Shown: positions 1-7,988, counted from the first letter of the stretch. The stretch is 61,338 nucleotides of DNA from Acidobacteriota bacterium (GCA_022826825.1 JAJDUD010000046.1:1-61338); one strand, 5' to 3'. Program-made: numbers and translations. The notes: a model not told the origin generated them from the letters alone.

Positions 1-96
1 CTGCGGGATGGTTCTCTCTCTCGGTGCAACCGGGCGGAGGGGACGCTCCCGGACCTCTGTCGCCCAAGACGACGAGCGGCGCGTCGCCCGCGGGCC

Positions 97-197
97 TTCG
101 GCCCGCTGTGCCGACCGGAGGTCGGCGTTCCAAGCCGTTTCCGCCGTTTTCGTCCCCGGCGGTGTGCGCGGGAGGACACACACGGGCGTTTCTCCCG
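97..197. repeat. Hairpin repeat plus B-type module
   Basis: The hairpin at 110-126 has arms GCCGACC and GGTCGGC and is followed by GTTCCAAGCCG. A fragment at 152-197 matches the 'B module' seen beside the larger repeats near 1.8, 20.8, 30.0 and 46.7 kb. No gene is visible in the first 202 bases; apparent reading frames here are repeat-derived. Confidence 0.7.
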
Positions 198-202
198 AGC
201 GG

Positions 203-925
203 TCATTCCCGCTCGTCGAGCCACCGGACCAGCTCCCGCTGGGGCACGCGGAGCACGTGCCCCTGCCCCGGGACCACGGCCAGCTCGACCTGCGCGCCGG
301 CCGCCCGGAGGCGTTCGGCCGTGGATTCCGACCCGGTCACCCAGCGCCGGTCGTGCGCCCCGACCATGAGCAGGACCGGCACGCCGGCCAGCGACTCCAG
401 CGACGCCTCCCCGGAGGTGCGCCCGGGCATCGCGAGGATCGCGGCCACCCGGTCCGGCATCGCGAGCGCCGCGTGGAAGACCCCGATGCCTCCCGCGGAG
501 GCCCCGGTGAGGACGATGGTGTCGGCCGCCTCTCCCAAATTCTGGTCGATCCACTCCAGCAGCGCGGGCACGACGACCGGGGCGCTCTCCGCGAGTCCGG
601 GACCGTAGATCTCGACGCCGACCACGGCATACCCGGCCGTGGGGGCCGCGTCGTCCCAGTAGGTTTCGACCAGTCCGGCGAGGAGGCCCGCGTCGCCCGC
701 GCCCCACGGGAAGGCCAGCACGACTCCCCGGGCGGATCCGGGCGGCCGCAGGACGAGGAGATTGAGTTGGGCACCGGTTGGAAGCGTCAGCGCAACCCAT
801 CCACGAGTCTCCGTTGGAGGCAGCCCCGGGCCGCCGCTCGTGGCGCAGGCGGGCAGCGGCGCGGCGAGGAGGGCGGTCGCGAGCACGGCGGGTACGGCTC
901 GCGAAGGCCGGAACATCCCGGTCAT
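203..925 (-). CDS. Alpha/beta-hydrolase lipoprotein
   Basis: Predicted exported serine hydrolase of the alpha/beta fold, resembling esterase or PHB-depolymerase-like proteins; the substrate is unknown. The nucleophile elbow GASAG is visible mid-protein, a likely acid residue in GAHD and the catalytic His in GQGH near the C-terminus. The N-terminus is a lipoprotein signal ending in LPAC, so the enzyme is probably membrane anchored. I chose the ATG at 925 because it overlaps the stop of the upstream methyltransferase gene as ATGA, which implies translational coupling; a longer frame to 976 would lie inside that gene. About 240 aa. A two-gene unit with the methyltransferase is likely. Confidence 0.8.
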   Translation of the reverse strand: MTGMFRPSRAVPAVLATALLAAPLPACATSGGPGLPPTETRGWVALTLPTGAQLNLLVLRPPGSARGVVLAFPWGAGDAGLLAGLVETYWDDAAPTAGYAVVGVEIYGPGLAESAPVVVPALLEWIDQNLGEAADTIVLTGASAGGIGVFHAALAMPDRVAAILAMPGRTSGEASLESLAGVPVLLMVGAHDRRWVTGSESTAERLRAAGAQVELAVVPGQGHVLRVPQRELVRWLDERE

Positions 926-1692
926 GGCTTCGAACGTCGGGCCGCGGCGGGATGATCGGCCGCCGTGCACACCCACAGGTAGGTTGCCACGCCGTGCTCG
1001 CTGAAGGGATAGTCGAGGCGCTCGGGCTGGAAGCCGGACTCCGCGAGCAGCCGTTCCCAGGTGCGGACCGGGAACAGACCGGTCGTGTGGCGGTCCACCT
1101 CCACGCGCAACGCGCCGTCCTCCCGGAAAAAGAAGACATAGACCGTCTCGATCTCCGTGTCTCCCGGGTCGGGGTCGGTCGAGTACTCGATGTAGGTGAG
1201 TTCGGCGCCGTCCTTCCGCCGGGTCTCGTGAGCGATGCGGGGCGACGTAAACGTCTCCACGTAGTCGTCGGGAATGGCGAGGAACAGCCCGCCGGGACGG
1301 AGGTGCGCCCGCGCTGTCGCGAACGCGGCGCGGAGATCGGCTTCCGTCCGCAGGTAGTCGATGGCGTCATGGATCAGCACGGCGTCGAACGCCTCGCCGA
1401 GGCGCACGGTCCGCATGTCGCCGACGTGGTGGGTGACGCCGGGATTCAGGCGTTGCGAGTGGGCGAGCATCGCCTCCGAGAGGTCCACCGCGGTGGCCTC
1501 GGATTCGCCGGCGAGATGGTGCAGAAGGTGCCCGCCGCCGGTCCCGAGTTCCAGGAGGCGCGCCCTGCCGGGGCCGAGGCGGGTGCGGAGTTCGCTCCGC
1601 AGCCGGGCACCCTCGTCCGCATAGTCCTCCGGCGGGCTCATGAGCGGCCAGAGGTGTGCTAGGTCGGCGTACAGGCGGGGACCGGACGGCAT
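922..1692 (-). CDS. Class I SAM-dependent methyltransferase
   Basis: About 256 aa with a Rossmann-type methyltransferase core. Motif I is LLELGTGGGHLL, the acidic residue ending beta-2 is in AVDLS, and motif IV is in VLIHDAIDYL. The substrate cannot be read from sequence. The frame stays open for about 140 codons upstream, but that stretch is intergenic repeat. The ATG at 1692 (MPSGPRLYADLAHLW) starts exactly where typical homologues begin. The stop overlaps the start of the downstream hydrolase (ATGA), so the two are probably co-transcribed. Confidence 0.85.
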   Translation of the reverse strand: MPSGPRLYADLAHLWPLMSPPEDYADEGARLRSELRTRLGPGRARLLELGTGGGHLLHHLAGESEATAVDLSEAMLAHSQRLNPGVTHHVGDMRTVRLGEAFDAVLIHDAIDYLRTEADLRAAFATARAHLRPGGLFLAIPDDYVETFTSPRIAHETRRKDGAELTYIEYSTDPDPGDTEIETVYVFFFREDGALRVEVDRHTTGLFPVRTWERLLAESGFQPERLDYPFSEHGVATYLWVCTAADHPAAARRSKP

Positions 1693-1779
1693 GAGCGTTC
1701 CAGCGTACTGCGAGGGGTGTGGTGAGGGACGGTACCGGGGTGCGGTTCCGCCCCGCGTGGTGGGGCGGGTGCCGGTCGG

Positions 1780-2118
1780 AGGCCCCCACGGGGAGAAACG
1801 CCCATGCGCGTGTCCTCCTGCCCACCCCGCGGGCTCGGAAAAGGCACGGGGGCCAGGAGCGCCGGTGTTCACACCGGCATCGCGGCCGAAGGCCGCGAAA
1901 CTCCCTACGCCGTGGCGCCCCGTCGCGGGAACTCGAAGCGAAGACGGCGAAGCGGCGTACGCGCGCAGTTGTCGTCGCGCCATTCCCTTTTTACGGGGGC
2001 GCCATGCGGCGAAATGAAGCCCAGGAGTTTCGCCCGCTGCGCGGGCGATGCCGGTCTGAAGACCGGCGCTCCTCGCAGGCCCCGCCGTCGGGCGGCGCTG
2101 CATTTTCACAGCAACTGG
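1780..2118. repeat. Composite hairpin-ended repeat, copy 1
   Basis: Order left to right: B module (1780-1835), core with inverted hairpin ends (1855-2073), and a TGCATTTTCACAGCAACTGG module (2099-2118). The left hairpin reads GCCGGTGT-TC-ACACCGGC and the right one GCCGGTCT-GA-AGACCGGC; the differing stem bases are compensated on both arms. The second-tier hairpins differ between ends, GGCCG-type on the left and GCCCG-type on the right. It fills the 480 bp between two minus-strand genes and carries no gene. Confidence 0.85.
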
Positions 2119-2172
2119 CGAGCGTTCCAGACCGACGGCGCCATCAGGGGCCGGACGGCTTGGCCGTCTCCG

Positions 2173-3333
2173 TCAAAGCAGGTCTCCCGCCCAGAGTGCG
2201 CTGAGGAAAACCCCGACCGGGAGAATGCGGATGCCCTCCACCACCCGCATCACCGGTTCGCGGCAGACCACGATGCGCGTCCGCAGCGGGGTCTCCGCGG
2301 CCAACCGGCGGAGCCCGGTGAGATCCCGCGAGGTCACGGATGCGGTCGCCTTGACCTCGATGCCCGCCTCGTCGCCGATCACGAAGTCGACCTCGGAGCC
2401 GTCCGCGGTCCGCCAGTAGCTGAGGGGCCGCGGATCGCGCGCGTAGGCGAGCCACGCGCTCAGCTCGCAGAAGACCAGTTGCTCGAGCGCGGGGCCGAAC
2501 GATGGGCCGCCCGCCCGGATCTCGCCGACGGACGCGAGCGCGTTGGCGACGCCGACGTCGAAGAAGAACAACCTGGCGCGGGAGACCGGTTTGCGGCGCG
2601 CCTTCCTGGGGGCGAACGGCGGGACCAGCGTCCCGAGCATGGTGTCCTCGATCACCTGGAAGTACTCGCGGATGGTGCGCGCCGGGACCGCAGCGTCCGA
2701 CGCGAGCCGCTCGAACACGATGGGCTGCGCGTAGCTGGCGCCGGCGGCGGTCAGGAACCGCGAGAACGGCTCGACGCCCCGCACCACGCCCTCCGCCTGG
2801 ACCTCCAGCCGCAGGTAGTTCCCGCAGTAGGCGCGGAGGTCTTCCAGCGGGTCGTCGGAGAAGTGGATCGAGGGAATGCCTCCGACGTTGATCGCCCGCA
2901 TCAGGTCCCAATCGGGCACCTCGGCGGAGACGAACGGGAACATGCGCCGGGTCCTGGCGCGGCCGCCGAGGAGATTCACGCCCCCGCGGCGCAGCTTGAC
3001 CGGGCTGCTCGCCGCGAGGACGAACCGGAACCCGCGACTCACGATGAGATCGTGCACCTCGTCGAGCAGGCTGGGCAGTTTCTGGATCTCGTCGATCACC
3101 ACGGGGCCGGCGGCGGGGTCCACGGTCGCGAGTTCCTGGCGCAGCCGGCCGGGCTCGCGGGAGAGCCGGAGGAAAACGTCGCCGTGCAGCAGATTGAGCG
3201 ACACGGACTCCGGAAAGCACTGCCGCAGCCAGGTCGTCTTGCCCGTCTGGCGGGGGCCGAAAAGGAAGACCGACCGGGCGGTCAGGTCACCCGTGAGGTC
3301 GAGGCGGCGAGGTACGAGGGCAGCGTTTTCCAC
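2173..3333 (-). CDS. AAA ATPase with DUF4143-like C-terminus
   Basis: 386 aa. The P-loop GPRQTGKT is near residues 26-33 and Walker B PVVIDEIQ near 77-84, followed by a region typical of the AAA_14/DUF4143 family. The C-terminus has EVDFVIG...GIEVKAT, a D-(x)n-ExK arrangement like PD-(D/E)XK nuclease folds. The role of this widespread family is not established; it is often discussed with toxin-antitoxin or mobile elements. It is probably monocistronic. Two more proteins of this type lie in the window (12901-14091 and 14184-15572). An AT-rich palindrome lies just upstream of its start. Confidence 0.85.
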   Translation of the reverse strand: MENAALVPRRLDLTGDLTARSVFLFGPRQTGKTTWLRQCFPESVSLNLLHGDVFLRLSREPGRLRQELATVDPAAGPVVIDEIQKLPSLLDEVHDLIVSRGFRFVLAASSPVKLRRGGVNLLGGRARTRRMFPFVSAEVPDWDLMRAINVGGIPSIHFSDDPLEDLRAYCGNYLRLEVQAEGVVRGVEPFSRFLTAAGASYAQPIVFERLASDAAVPARTIREYFQVIEDTMLGTLVPPFAPRKARRKPVSRARLFFFDVGVANALASVGEIRAGGPSFGPALEQLVFCELSAWLAYARDPRPLSYWRTADGSEVDFVIGDEAGIEVKATASVTSRDLTGLRRLAAETPLRTRIVVCREPVMRVVEGIRILPVGVFLSALWAGDLL

Positions 3334-3361
3334 CAGAAATCCGTGTTTTCAGCATATCACC

Positions 3362-3399
3362 TGCGGAAAAACAATGTTTTTCCGCAATAGATCTGCGGA
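3362..3399. promoter_or_regulatory. Overlapping inverted repeats upstream of the ATPase gene
   Basis: A perfect 10-bp inverted repeat TGCGGAAAAA / TTTTTCCGCA with a 5-base spacer occupies 3362-3386. The second arm pairs again with TGCGGA at 3394-3399. This AT-rich island lies 29-66 bases upstream of the minus-strand ATPase start. The position suits an operator or promoter; hairpin termination is the alternative. Confidence 0.5.
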
Positions 3400-3530
3400 G
3401 AATCCCAACTGGGACAGAGCGGATCAGCCGGATCGCGTTTCGTCGTCGCGGGCTTCCGCGGCACGTCGCCCAGCACGGCGTCCGGGGTCGTTAGACTCCC
3501 GCGCCCCTTCGGCGAGAGGAGGTCCGCGGC

Positions 3531-4634
3531 ATGGCGCAATTCGAAGTTCCGGTGGTCCGGGTGGACCGCATCGAAGAGCACCCCGGCGCGGACGCCCTCG
3601 AGATCGCGGTGGTGCGCGGATACCGCTGCGTGGTGAAGATCGGGGCGCACCGGCCGGGCGACCTGGTCGCCTACATCCCCGAGGACGCCATCGTGCCGGA
3701 GGCCCTGATCCGCGAGCTGCGGCTCTGGGACGAGGCGAAGGGCAAGGGGATGCTCGCCGGGAAGAAGGGGGACCGGGTCAAGGCGATCCGGCTCCGGGGC
3801 GTCGTCAGCCAGGGGCTCCTCTACCCCGTGGAGGGATACGACGAGGAGGAAGACCTCGCCGTGGCGCTCGACATCGTGAAGTACGAGCCGGAGGTCCCGG
3901 TGCACATGCAGGGCGAGGTCTGCAACGTGCGCGGCCACACGCCGCGCTACGACATCGAGAGCATCCAGAAGTTCCCCGGCGTCCTGCGGGACGGCGAGGA
4001 AGTCGTGTTCACCGAGAAGCTCCACGGAACCTGGACCTGCTTCGGGTTCCATCCCGGGCTCGGCCATCCGGACCTGCTCGAGGGCGGGACGATCATCACC
4101 TCGAAGGGGAACGCCGACACCGGGTTCGCCTTCCAGTGGACCGACGCGAACGCGAGCAACCTCTACGTGATGAGCTTCCGGGCGGCCATGCTGGAGACGG
4201 GCCGCTGGGACCGGGTGCGGGCCGCGAGCGAGCGGACCGGAGAGCCGATCTACATCCTCGGGGAGACCTTCGGAAAGAAGGTGCAGGACCTCGACTACGG
4301 GCAGCCGGGGCGCGCCTTCCGGGTGTTCGACGTGTACGTCGGCGAACCCCGGCGGGGCCGGTATCTCGACTACGACGAGCTCCTCGCCCGGGTCAAGGGC
4401 GAGTGGGGGCTCGAGACCACGCCCCGCCTCTACCGGGGGCCGTTCTCGATGGCGGCGGCCGAGCAGCACCGGGACGGGAAGACGACGTTCCGGGGCGGCC
4501 ACGTCCGCGAGGGGATCGTGATCTCGCCGGTGAAGGAGCGGGAGTGCGCGGAGCTGCCGGGCAACCGGTTGAAGCTGAAGTACGTGTCGCCGAAGTACCT
4601 GCTGCGGCGGGGAAACGTCACGGACTTCAACTGA
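3531..4634 (+). CDS. RNA ligase, DRB0094 (Rnl5) family
   Basis: 367 aa, matching the architecture of the Deinococcus radiodurans RNA ligase family: an N-terminal OB-like module (about 1-130) followed by a nucleotidyltransferase domain. Visible motifs are motif I EKLHGT with the adenylated lysine near residue 163, motif IV EGIVI near 327-331, and motif V LKLKYVS near 347-353. The family seals 3'-OH/5'-phosphate RNA ends in duplexes using ATP. The start is the ATG at 3531, preceded by GAGAGGAGG. No repair partner is adjacent, so it appears to stand alone. Confidence 0.9.
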   Translation: MAQFEVPVVRVDRIEEHPGADALEIAVVRGYRCVVKIGAHRPGDLVAYIPEDAIVPEALIRELRLWDEAKGKGMLAGKKGDRVKAIRLRGVVSQGLLYPVEGYDEEEDLAVALDIVKYEPEVPVHMQGEVCNVRGHTPRYDIESIQKFPGVLRDGEEVVFTEKLHGTWTCFGFHPGLGHPDLLEGGTIITSKGNADTGFAFQWTDANASNLYVMSFRAAMLETGRWDRVRAASERTGEPIYILGETFGKKVQDLDYGQPGRAFRVFDVYVGEPRRGRYLDYDELLARVKGEWGLETTPRLYRGPFSMAAAEQHRDGKTTFRGGHVREGIVISPVKERECAELPGNRLKLKYVSPKYLLRRGNVTDFN

Positions 4635-4719
4635 GGCCGCGGAGGTTCCGCGCCGGCGCCGAACCGGAGCCGTCCGGCGCATCAGTGCTACGCGTTCCGC
4701 TGGGCTCCGCCCAGCGGGT

Positions 4720-4820
4720 GCCGACCGGAGGTCGGCGTTCCAAGCCGGCGGCGCCATGCGGCGAAACAGGGTCGGGAGTTTCGCCCGCTGTGCGGGCGAT
4801 GCCGGCCGGAGACCGGCGCT
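4720..4820. repeat. Solo hairpin and half of the composite repeat
   Basis: The hairpin at 4720-4736 (GCCGACC/GGTCGGC) is followed by one end of the core repeat at about 4750-4820, with GCCCGC-TGT-GCGGGC and then an imperfect GCCGGCC..ACCGGC stem and GCTCC. Only the GCCCG-type end is present, so this is a truncated copy. It separates the convergent RNA ligase and Rieske genes. Confidence 0.65.
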
Positions 4821-4829
4821 CCGGGTTCG

Positions 4830-5957
4830 CTACGCGTCCCCGAGGCGCTTCAGGATCAACTGGTCGATCTGCCAGAGATGGTCCTCGCGGTTGGAGTAGG
4901 GGCCGGGGCGGTAGGCGCTGGAGCCGATGCCCTTCTGGGAGAGTTCGGAGACGTGCCAGTCCTGGCGGTTCGTCTCGTCCCAGAACTCGACCGCCCGGGA
5001 AGCGTCGAAGCCGTCGCTCCCGAGCGCTTCCTCGCTGAACAGCCAGTCGCAGCGGATGGACGTATGGCCGACCCCCAGCGGGCGCATCAGGTAGCGGACC
5101 ACGAAGTCCGGGTGCAGGCAGAACAGCGCGTTCGGCAGCAGGATCTCGTAGCCGACCCGGCGCCGGAACGGGGCCGGCAGCCCCGGCAGGGGGGCGCCCA
5201 CCAGGCGCCCGTCGGTCGAGAGCGTCTCGATTCCCTCCTCGAGGTCCATCGCCGCGCCGATGGCGTTGGGGTCGGCCGGGTAGTTCTCCCCGCTCAGGTA
5301 GTGGGACAGGCGCGCGAGCTGGGGATGGATCACCGGGCAGTGGAGGCACTCGGCGAAGTTCTGGATGATCAGCTTCCAGTTCGCCCGCACCTCGTAGGAC
5401 ACCGTGTGGGCGGACCGGAGGTCGGCCAGGCCCCAGATGCCCATGCGGGCGCCGGCCGGACCCAGTTGCTCCTCAAGGTCCGGTCCCTCCTCCGCGACCC
5501 GGACGAAGACGATGCCGCCCCACTCCTCGCACCGGGCCTCGGCGAGCCGAAAGTCGGAGACCGAGAACCCCTCCACCTCGTCCATGTGGGGTGCGGCGCG
5601 AAGCTGTCCGTCGAGCCCGTAGGTCCAGGCGTGATAGGGGCACTGGATCGAGCCTGCCAGACACCCCTCCTCCGCTTCCAGCAACCGCGTCCCGCGGTGG
5701 CGGCACACGTTGTGGTGCGCCCGCACCGTCCCCTCCTGATCCCGCACCAGGATCACCGAGTCCCCGGCGATCTCGACCAGGCGGTAGTCCCCGGGCTCGG
5801 CCAGTTCTTCCACCGGACAGCCCGCGTTCCACATCACCCGGTGGATCCGCTCGCCCTCGCGCTCGAAGACCGCCGGATCGCAGTAGTAGCGGGCGGGCAG
5901 CGTCCAGGCCTTCGCCGGAACGCGCCTCGTCGCGGCGCCCGGAGAGGCGGTCGTCAT
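4830..5957 (-). CDS. Rieske non-heme iron oxygenase, alpha subunit
   Basis: About 375 aa. The Rieske [2Fe-2S] site is C85-R-H87 ... C106-P-Y-H109. The catalytic mononuclear iron site shows NFAECLHC with Glu203, His206 and His211. This layout matches the GbcA/CntA-type branch that oxidatively demethylates or cleaves quaternary amines, but the substrate is not determined. The ATG at 5957 overlaps the upstream gcvT-like stop (ATGA), so the two genes are coupled. The pairing suggests one oxidative step plus a tetrahydrofolate-dependent methyl transfer. No reductase subunit gene is adjacent; electrons must come from elsewhere. Confidence 0.88.
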   Translation of the reverse strand: MTTASPGAATRRVPAKAWTLPARYYCDPAVFEREGERIHRVMWNAGCPVEELAEPGDYRLVEIAGDSVILVRDQEGTVRAHHNVCRHRGTRLLEAEEGCLAGSIQCPYHAWTYGLDGQLRAAPHMDEVEGFSVSDFRLAEARCEEWGGIVFVRVAEEGPDLEEQLGPAGARMGIWGLADLRSAHTVSYEVRANWKLIIQNFAECLHCPVIHPQLARLSHYLSGENYPADPNAIGAAMDLEEGIETLSTDGRLVGAPLPGLPAPFRRRVGYEILLPNALFCLHPDFVVRYLMRPLGVGHTSIRCDWLFSEEALGSDGFDASRAVEFWDETNRQDWHVSELSQKGIGSSAYRPGPYSNREDHLWQIDQLILKRLGDA

Positions 5958-7159
5958 TCTCCCGCCGCCGGGGTGGCCCGCTTCCGGGGCGGATCGAAGA
6001 ACGGCAGCGGCGCCACCCGGGACCGCGCCCGCCGCCGGGTGTATTCCACGGTGACCTCGATGTCCAGCGGGGTGCCCGGCCACTCATGGCCCCGGTCCAC
6101 GGTGGCCAGCGCCAACTGCCGCTTGAGGAGCGGCGACCAGCAAACGCTCGTGGCCCGGCCCACCTGTTCGCCGCCCGAATAGACCGGCACGCCGTCCCGG
6201 TTCACCTCGTCACCGACCTCGGGGGCGAGATCGTCCAGCGCGAACAGCCGCTCGATCTCCATGATCGAGGTCTCGATCCCCACGAAGAAGCGCTCCGGAC
6301 CCCGCGCCCGCTCGGCCATGAGCGCCTCCCGGCCGATGAACGGTCCCTTCTTCGCACTCACCGCCCAGCCGAGTCCGAGCTCGAAGGGCGTGGACTTCTG
6401 CGCCTCGGTGAGCGCGAAGTCCGCGTTCCAGAAGTCCACGTCGATGAGCGGGAACCCGGCTTCGACCCGCGCCCGGTCGAGGGCGAGCATCCCCGCCGGG
6501 ACCAGTCCGCGGGGATCGCCGGCCTCGAGCAGCAGGTCCCAGAGCGCGACCGCCGCCTCGCGGTCCACCCAGAGTTCGTAGCCCAGGTCGCCGGTATACC
6601 CCGTCCGGGTCACCACCACCGGGATCCCCCCGAGGTTCACCTCCCGGAGCCGGAAGAACCCGAGGTCGGAGAGGTCCCGGTCGGCCAGCGCGTTCAGGAT
6701 CCGGCAGGACGTCGGCCCCTGGAGCGCGAGCGCCCCGAGCTCGTCCGAGACGTCCTCGATCGCGACGTCCATCCCCGCCGCCACCCGCTCGAACCAGACG
6801 AGCGCGGGGTCCACCGCGGTGGCCCGCACGAAGTCCGGGGCGAAACGCTGGAAGCAGCCGTCCTGAAGGAGCTTCCCCCGCTCGTCGCACCAGCCGGAAT
6901 AGAGCACCTGCCCCACCCGGGAGCGCCTCACGTTGCGGGTGATGAGCCGGTCGGTGAGCGCGGTCGCGTCCGGCCCGACGAAGTTGTACTTGTAGAGTGG
7001 CGAGACGTCGATGAGCGCCGCGCCCGAGCGCACCGCGTGGTACTCGGGATCGTGAAACGGGTCGAAGGCGTCGACCACGAAATACCCGGCCCACTCCTTC
7101 CAGCGCATGCTGGTGCAAAGCGCCTGGGTGCGGGCGTGGAAGGGGGTGCCGCGGGCCAT
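5954..7159 (-). CDS. GcvT-fold aminomethyltransferase / demethylase
   Basis: 401 aa. The whole length fits the GcvT/DmdA/dimethylglycine-oxidase folate-binding superfamily: GAALIDVSPLYKY early, LALQGPTS near the middle, TRTGYTGDLGYELWV in the folate domain, then a C-terminal barrel with FIGREAL. Family members transfer a one-carbon unit from an amine or sulfonium to tetrahydrofolate. It is the first gene of a two-gene unit with the Rieske oxygenase, which argues for methylated-substrate catabolism rather than the glycine cleavage system; no gcvH or gcvP is nearby. DmdA-like DMSP demethylation is an alternative. Confidence 0.85.
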   Translation of the reverse strand: MARGTPFHARTQALCTSMRWKEWAGYFVVDAFDPFHDPEYHAVRSGAALIDVSPLYKYNFVGPDATALTDRLITRNVRRSRVGQVLYSGWCDERGKLLQDGCFQRFAPDFVRATAVDPALVWFERVAAGMDVAIEDVSDELGALALQGPTSCRILNALADRDLSDLGFFRLREVNLGGIPVVVTRTGYTGDLGYELWVDREAAVALWDLLLEAGDPRGLVPAGMLALDRARVEAGFPLIDVDFWNADFALTEAQKSTPFELGLGWAVSAKKGPFIGREALMAERARGPERFFVGIETSIMEIERLFALDDLAPEVGDEVNRDGVPVYSGGEQVGRATSVCWSPLLKRQLALATVDRGHEWPGTPLDIEVTVEYTRRRARSRVAPLPFFDPPRKRATPAAGE

Positions 7160-7212
7160 GCTGGGTCGCCGCCCGACCGGACGGGGCGGAAAATGTTACG
7201 CGGGGCGCGAGG

Positions 7213-7623
7213 TCACACCGAGAGGAGGGTGTGCTCGAGGCCGGGGATTCGCGCGAAGTCGCGGTCGAAGGTCAGCAGATGCCCGCCGCATTCCATGGTC
7301 GCGGCGGCGATCCACATGTCGTTGGCCGAAACGGGTGTGCCTGCGCGCCGCAATTGGGCGAAGATGCACGCCCAACGGCGCGCCACCGCAGATGTCGTGT
7401 CGAGGACCGCTACCGCCGGGTCAGCGAGAAACCTGGCCAGGTCCTGGCGGTTCGCCGTGGAGCGCATCCCCAGCTCGAAGCCCGCCTCCAGTTCGCCGAG
7501 AACGGTCACTGGCATCAGGATGGACTTGGCTCCCACCAGCGCTCCAACGATCCCGGCGTGCCGCGACTGGAACCTCGAGTAGGCGCTCGTGTCCAGAACA
7601 ACCCGGACAGGGGTCACTTCCAC
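7213..7623 (-). CDS. PIN-domain ribonuclease toxin, VapC-like
   Basis: 136 aa PIN domain. The acidic residues expected for metal-dependent RNase activity are visible: D in LDTSAY, E in LGELEAG, D in ANDMWIA and D in TFDRDF. The start overlaps the antitoxin end by about 10 bases, the usual antitoxin-first arrangement. It probably cleaves RNA (tRNA or rRNA in studied VapCs) when the antitoxin is lost. Regulation is probably by the VapBC complex at the palindrome at 7851-7888. Confidence 0.88.
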   Translation of the reverse strand: MEVTPVRVVLDTSAYSRFQSRHAGIVGALVGAKSILMPVTVLGELEAGFELGMRSTANRQDLARFLADPAVAVLDTTSAVARRWACIFAQLRRAGTPVSANDMWIAAATMECGGHLLTFDRDFARIPGLEHTLLSV

Positions 7624-7859
7624 ATCTTCTCGTCGACAGTCCGCATCTCCCGAAGCAGGGAGTCGAACTCGTCCGCCTCCTCCTTCGTCCAGGTCGCGTA
7701 GCGAAGCAGGCGTTCGCGGCGGGCGTCCACCCCCACGGCGTCACGGAGGATGCGCAGCACCGTCGCGTTCAGGCTCTCACCGGCCTGCGCGCTGATGGCG
7801 CGGAGGCGCTCCGAAAGATCCTCGTCCACGTTGCGGATGGTGATTTGGCTTGCAGGCAT
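7614..7859 (-). CDS. VapB/FitA-like ribbon-helix-helix antitoxin
   Basis: 81 aa. The N-terminal half (QITIRNVDEDLSERLRAIS...) fits a FitA-type ribbon-helix-helix DNA-binding domain; the C-terminal tail rich in E, D and R is the usual toxin-binding segment. The ATG at 7859 sits inside a long palindrome, so binding of the complex there would block its own initiation. It overlaps the toxin gene by about 10 bases. Confidence 0.87.
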   Translation of the reverse strand: MPASQITIRNVDEDLSERLRAISAQAGESLNATVLRILRDAVGVDARRERLLRYATWTKEEADEFDSLLREMRTVDEKMWK

Positions 7860-7888
7860 GATGTCAGGATTATGACTTCATGCCTGCA
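7851..7888. promoter_or_regulatory. 38-bp palindrome over the vapB start (operator)
   Basis: Arms TGCAGGCATGA (7851-7861) and TCATGCCTGCA (7878-7888) are perfectly complementary, with inner TCA/TGA symmetry. The left arm includes the antitoxin start codon (7857-7859) and first codons. This is the expected form of an autoregulatory operator for a ribbon-helix-helix antitoxin. Confidence 0.7.
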
Positions 7889-7988
7889 CCCGAAGCAACG
7901 GCGGGCTGCCCAGCAAGGAGCCGCGGCGGACGGACCTCCGGCGCGCGGCATCTTGTTACAGTGCGCCAAACCGGAGGACGGACGAACC

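Noticed and set aside
1855..2073. CRISPR array
   Set aside because: Repeats are dispersed, not tandem; no regular spacers and no cas genes.
1693..2109. Long N-terminal extension of the methyltransferase frame, and similar open frames in other repeat copies (with peptides like SAGLQTGIARAAGETPG)
   Set aside because: These frames are translations of the intergenic repeat; the same peptide recurs at unrelated loci and on both strands, so they are not coding.
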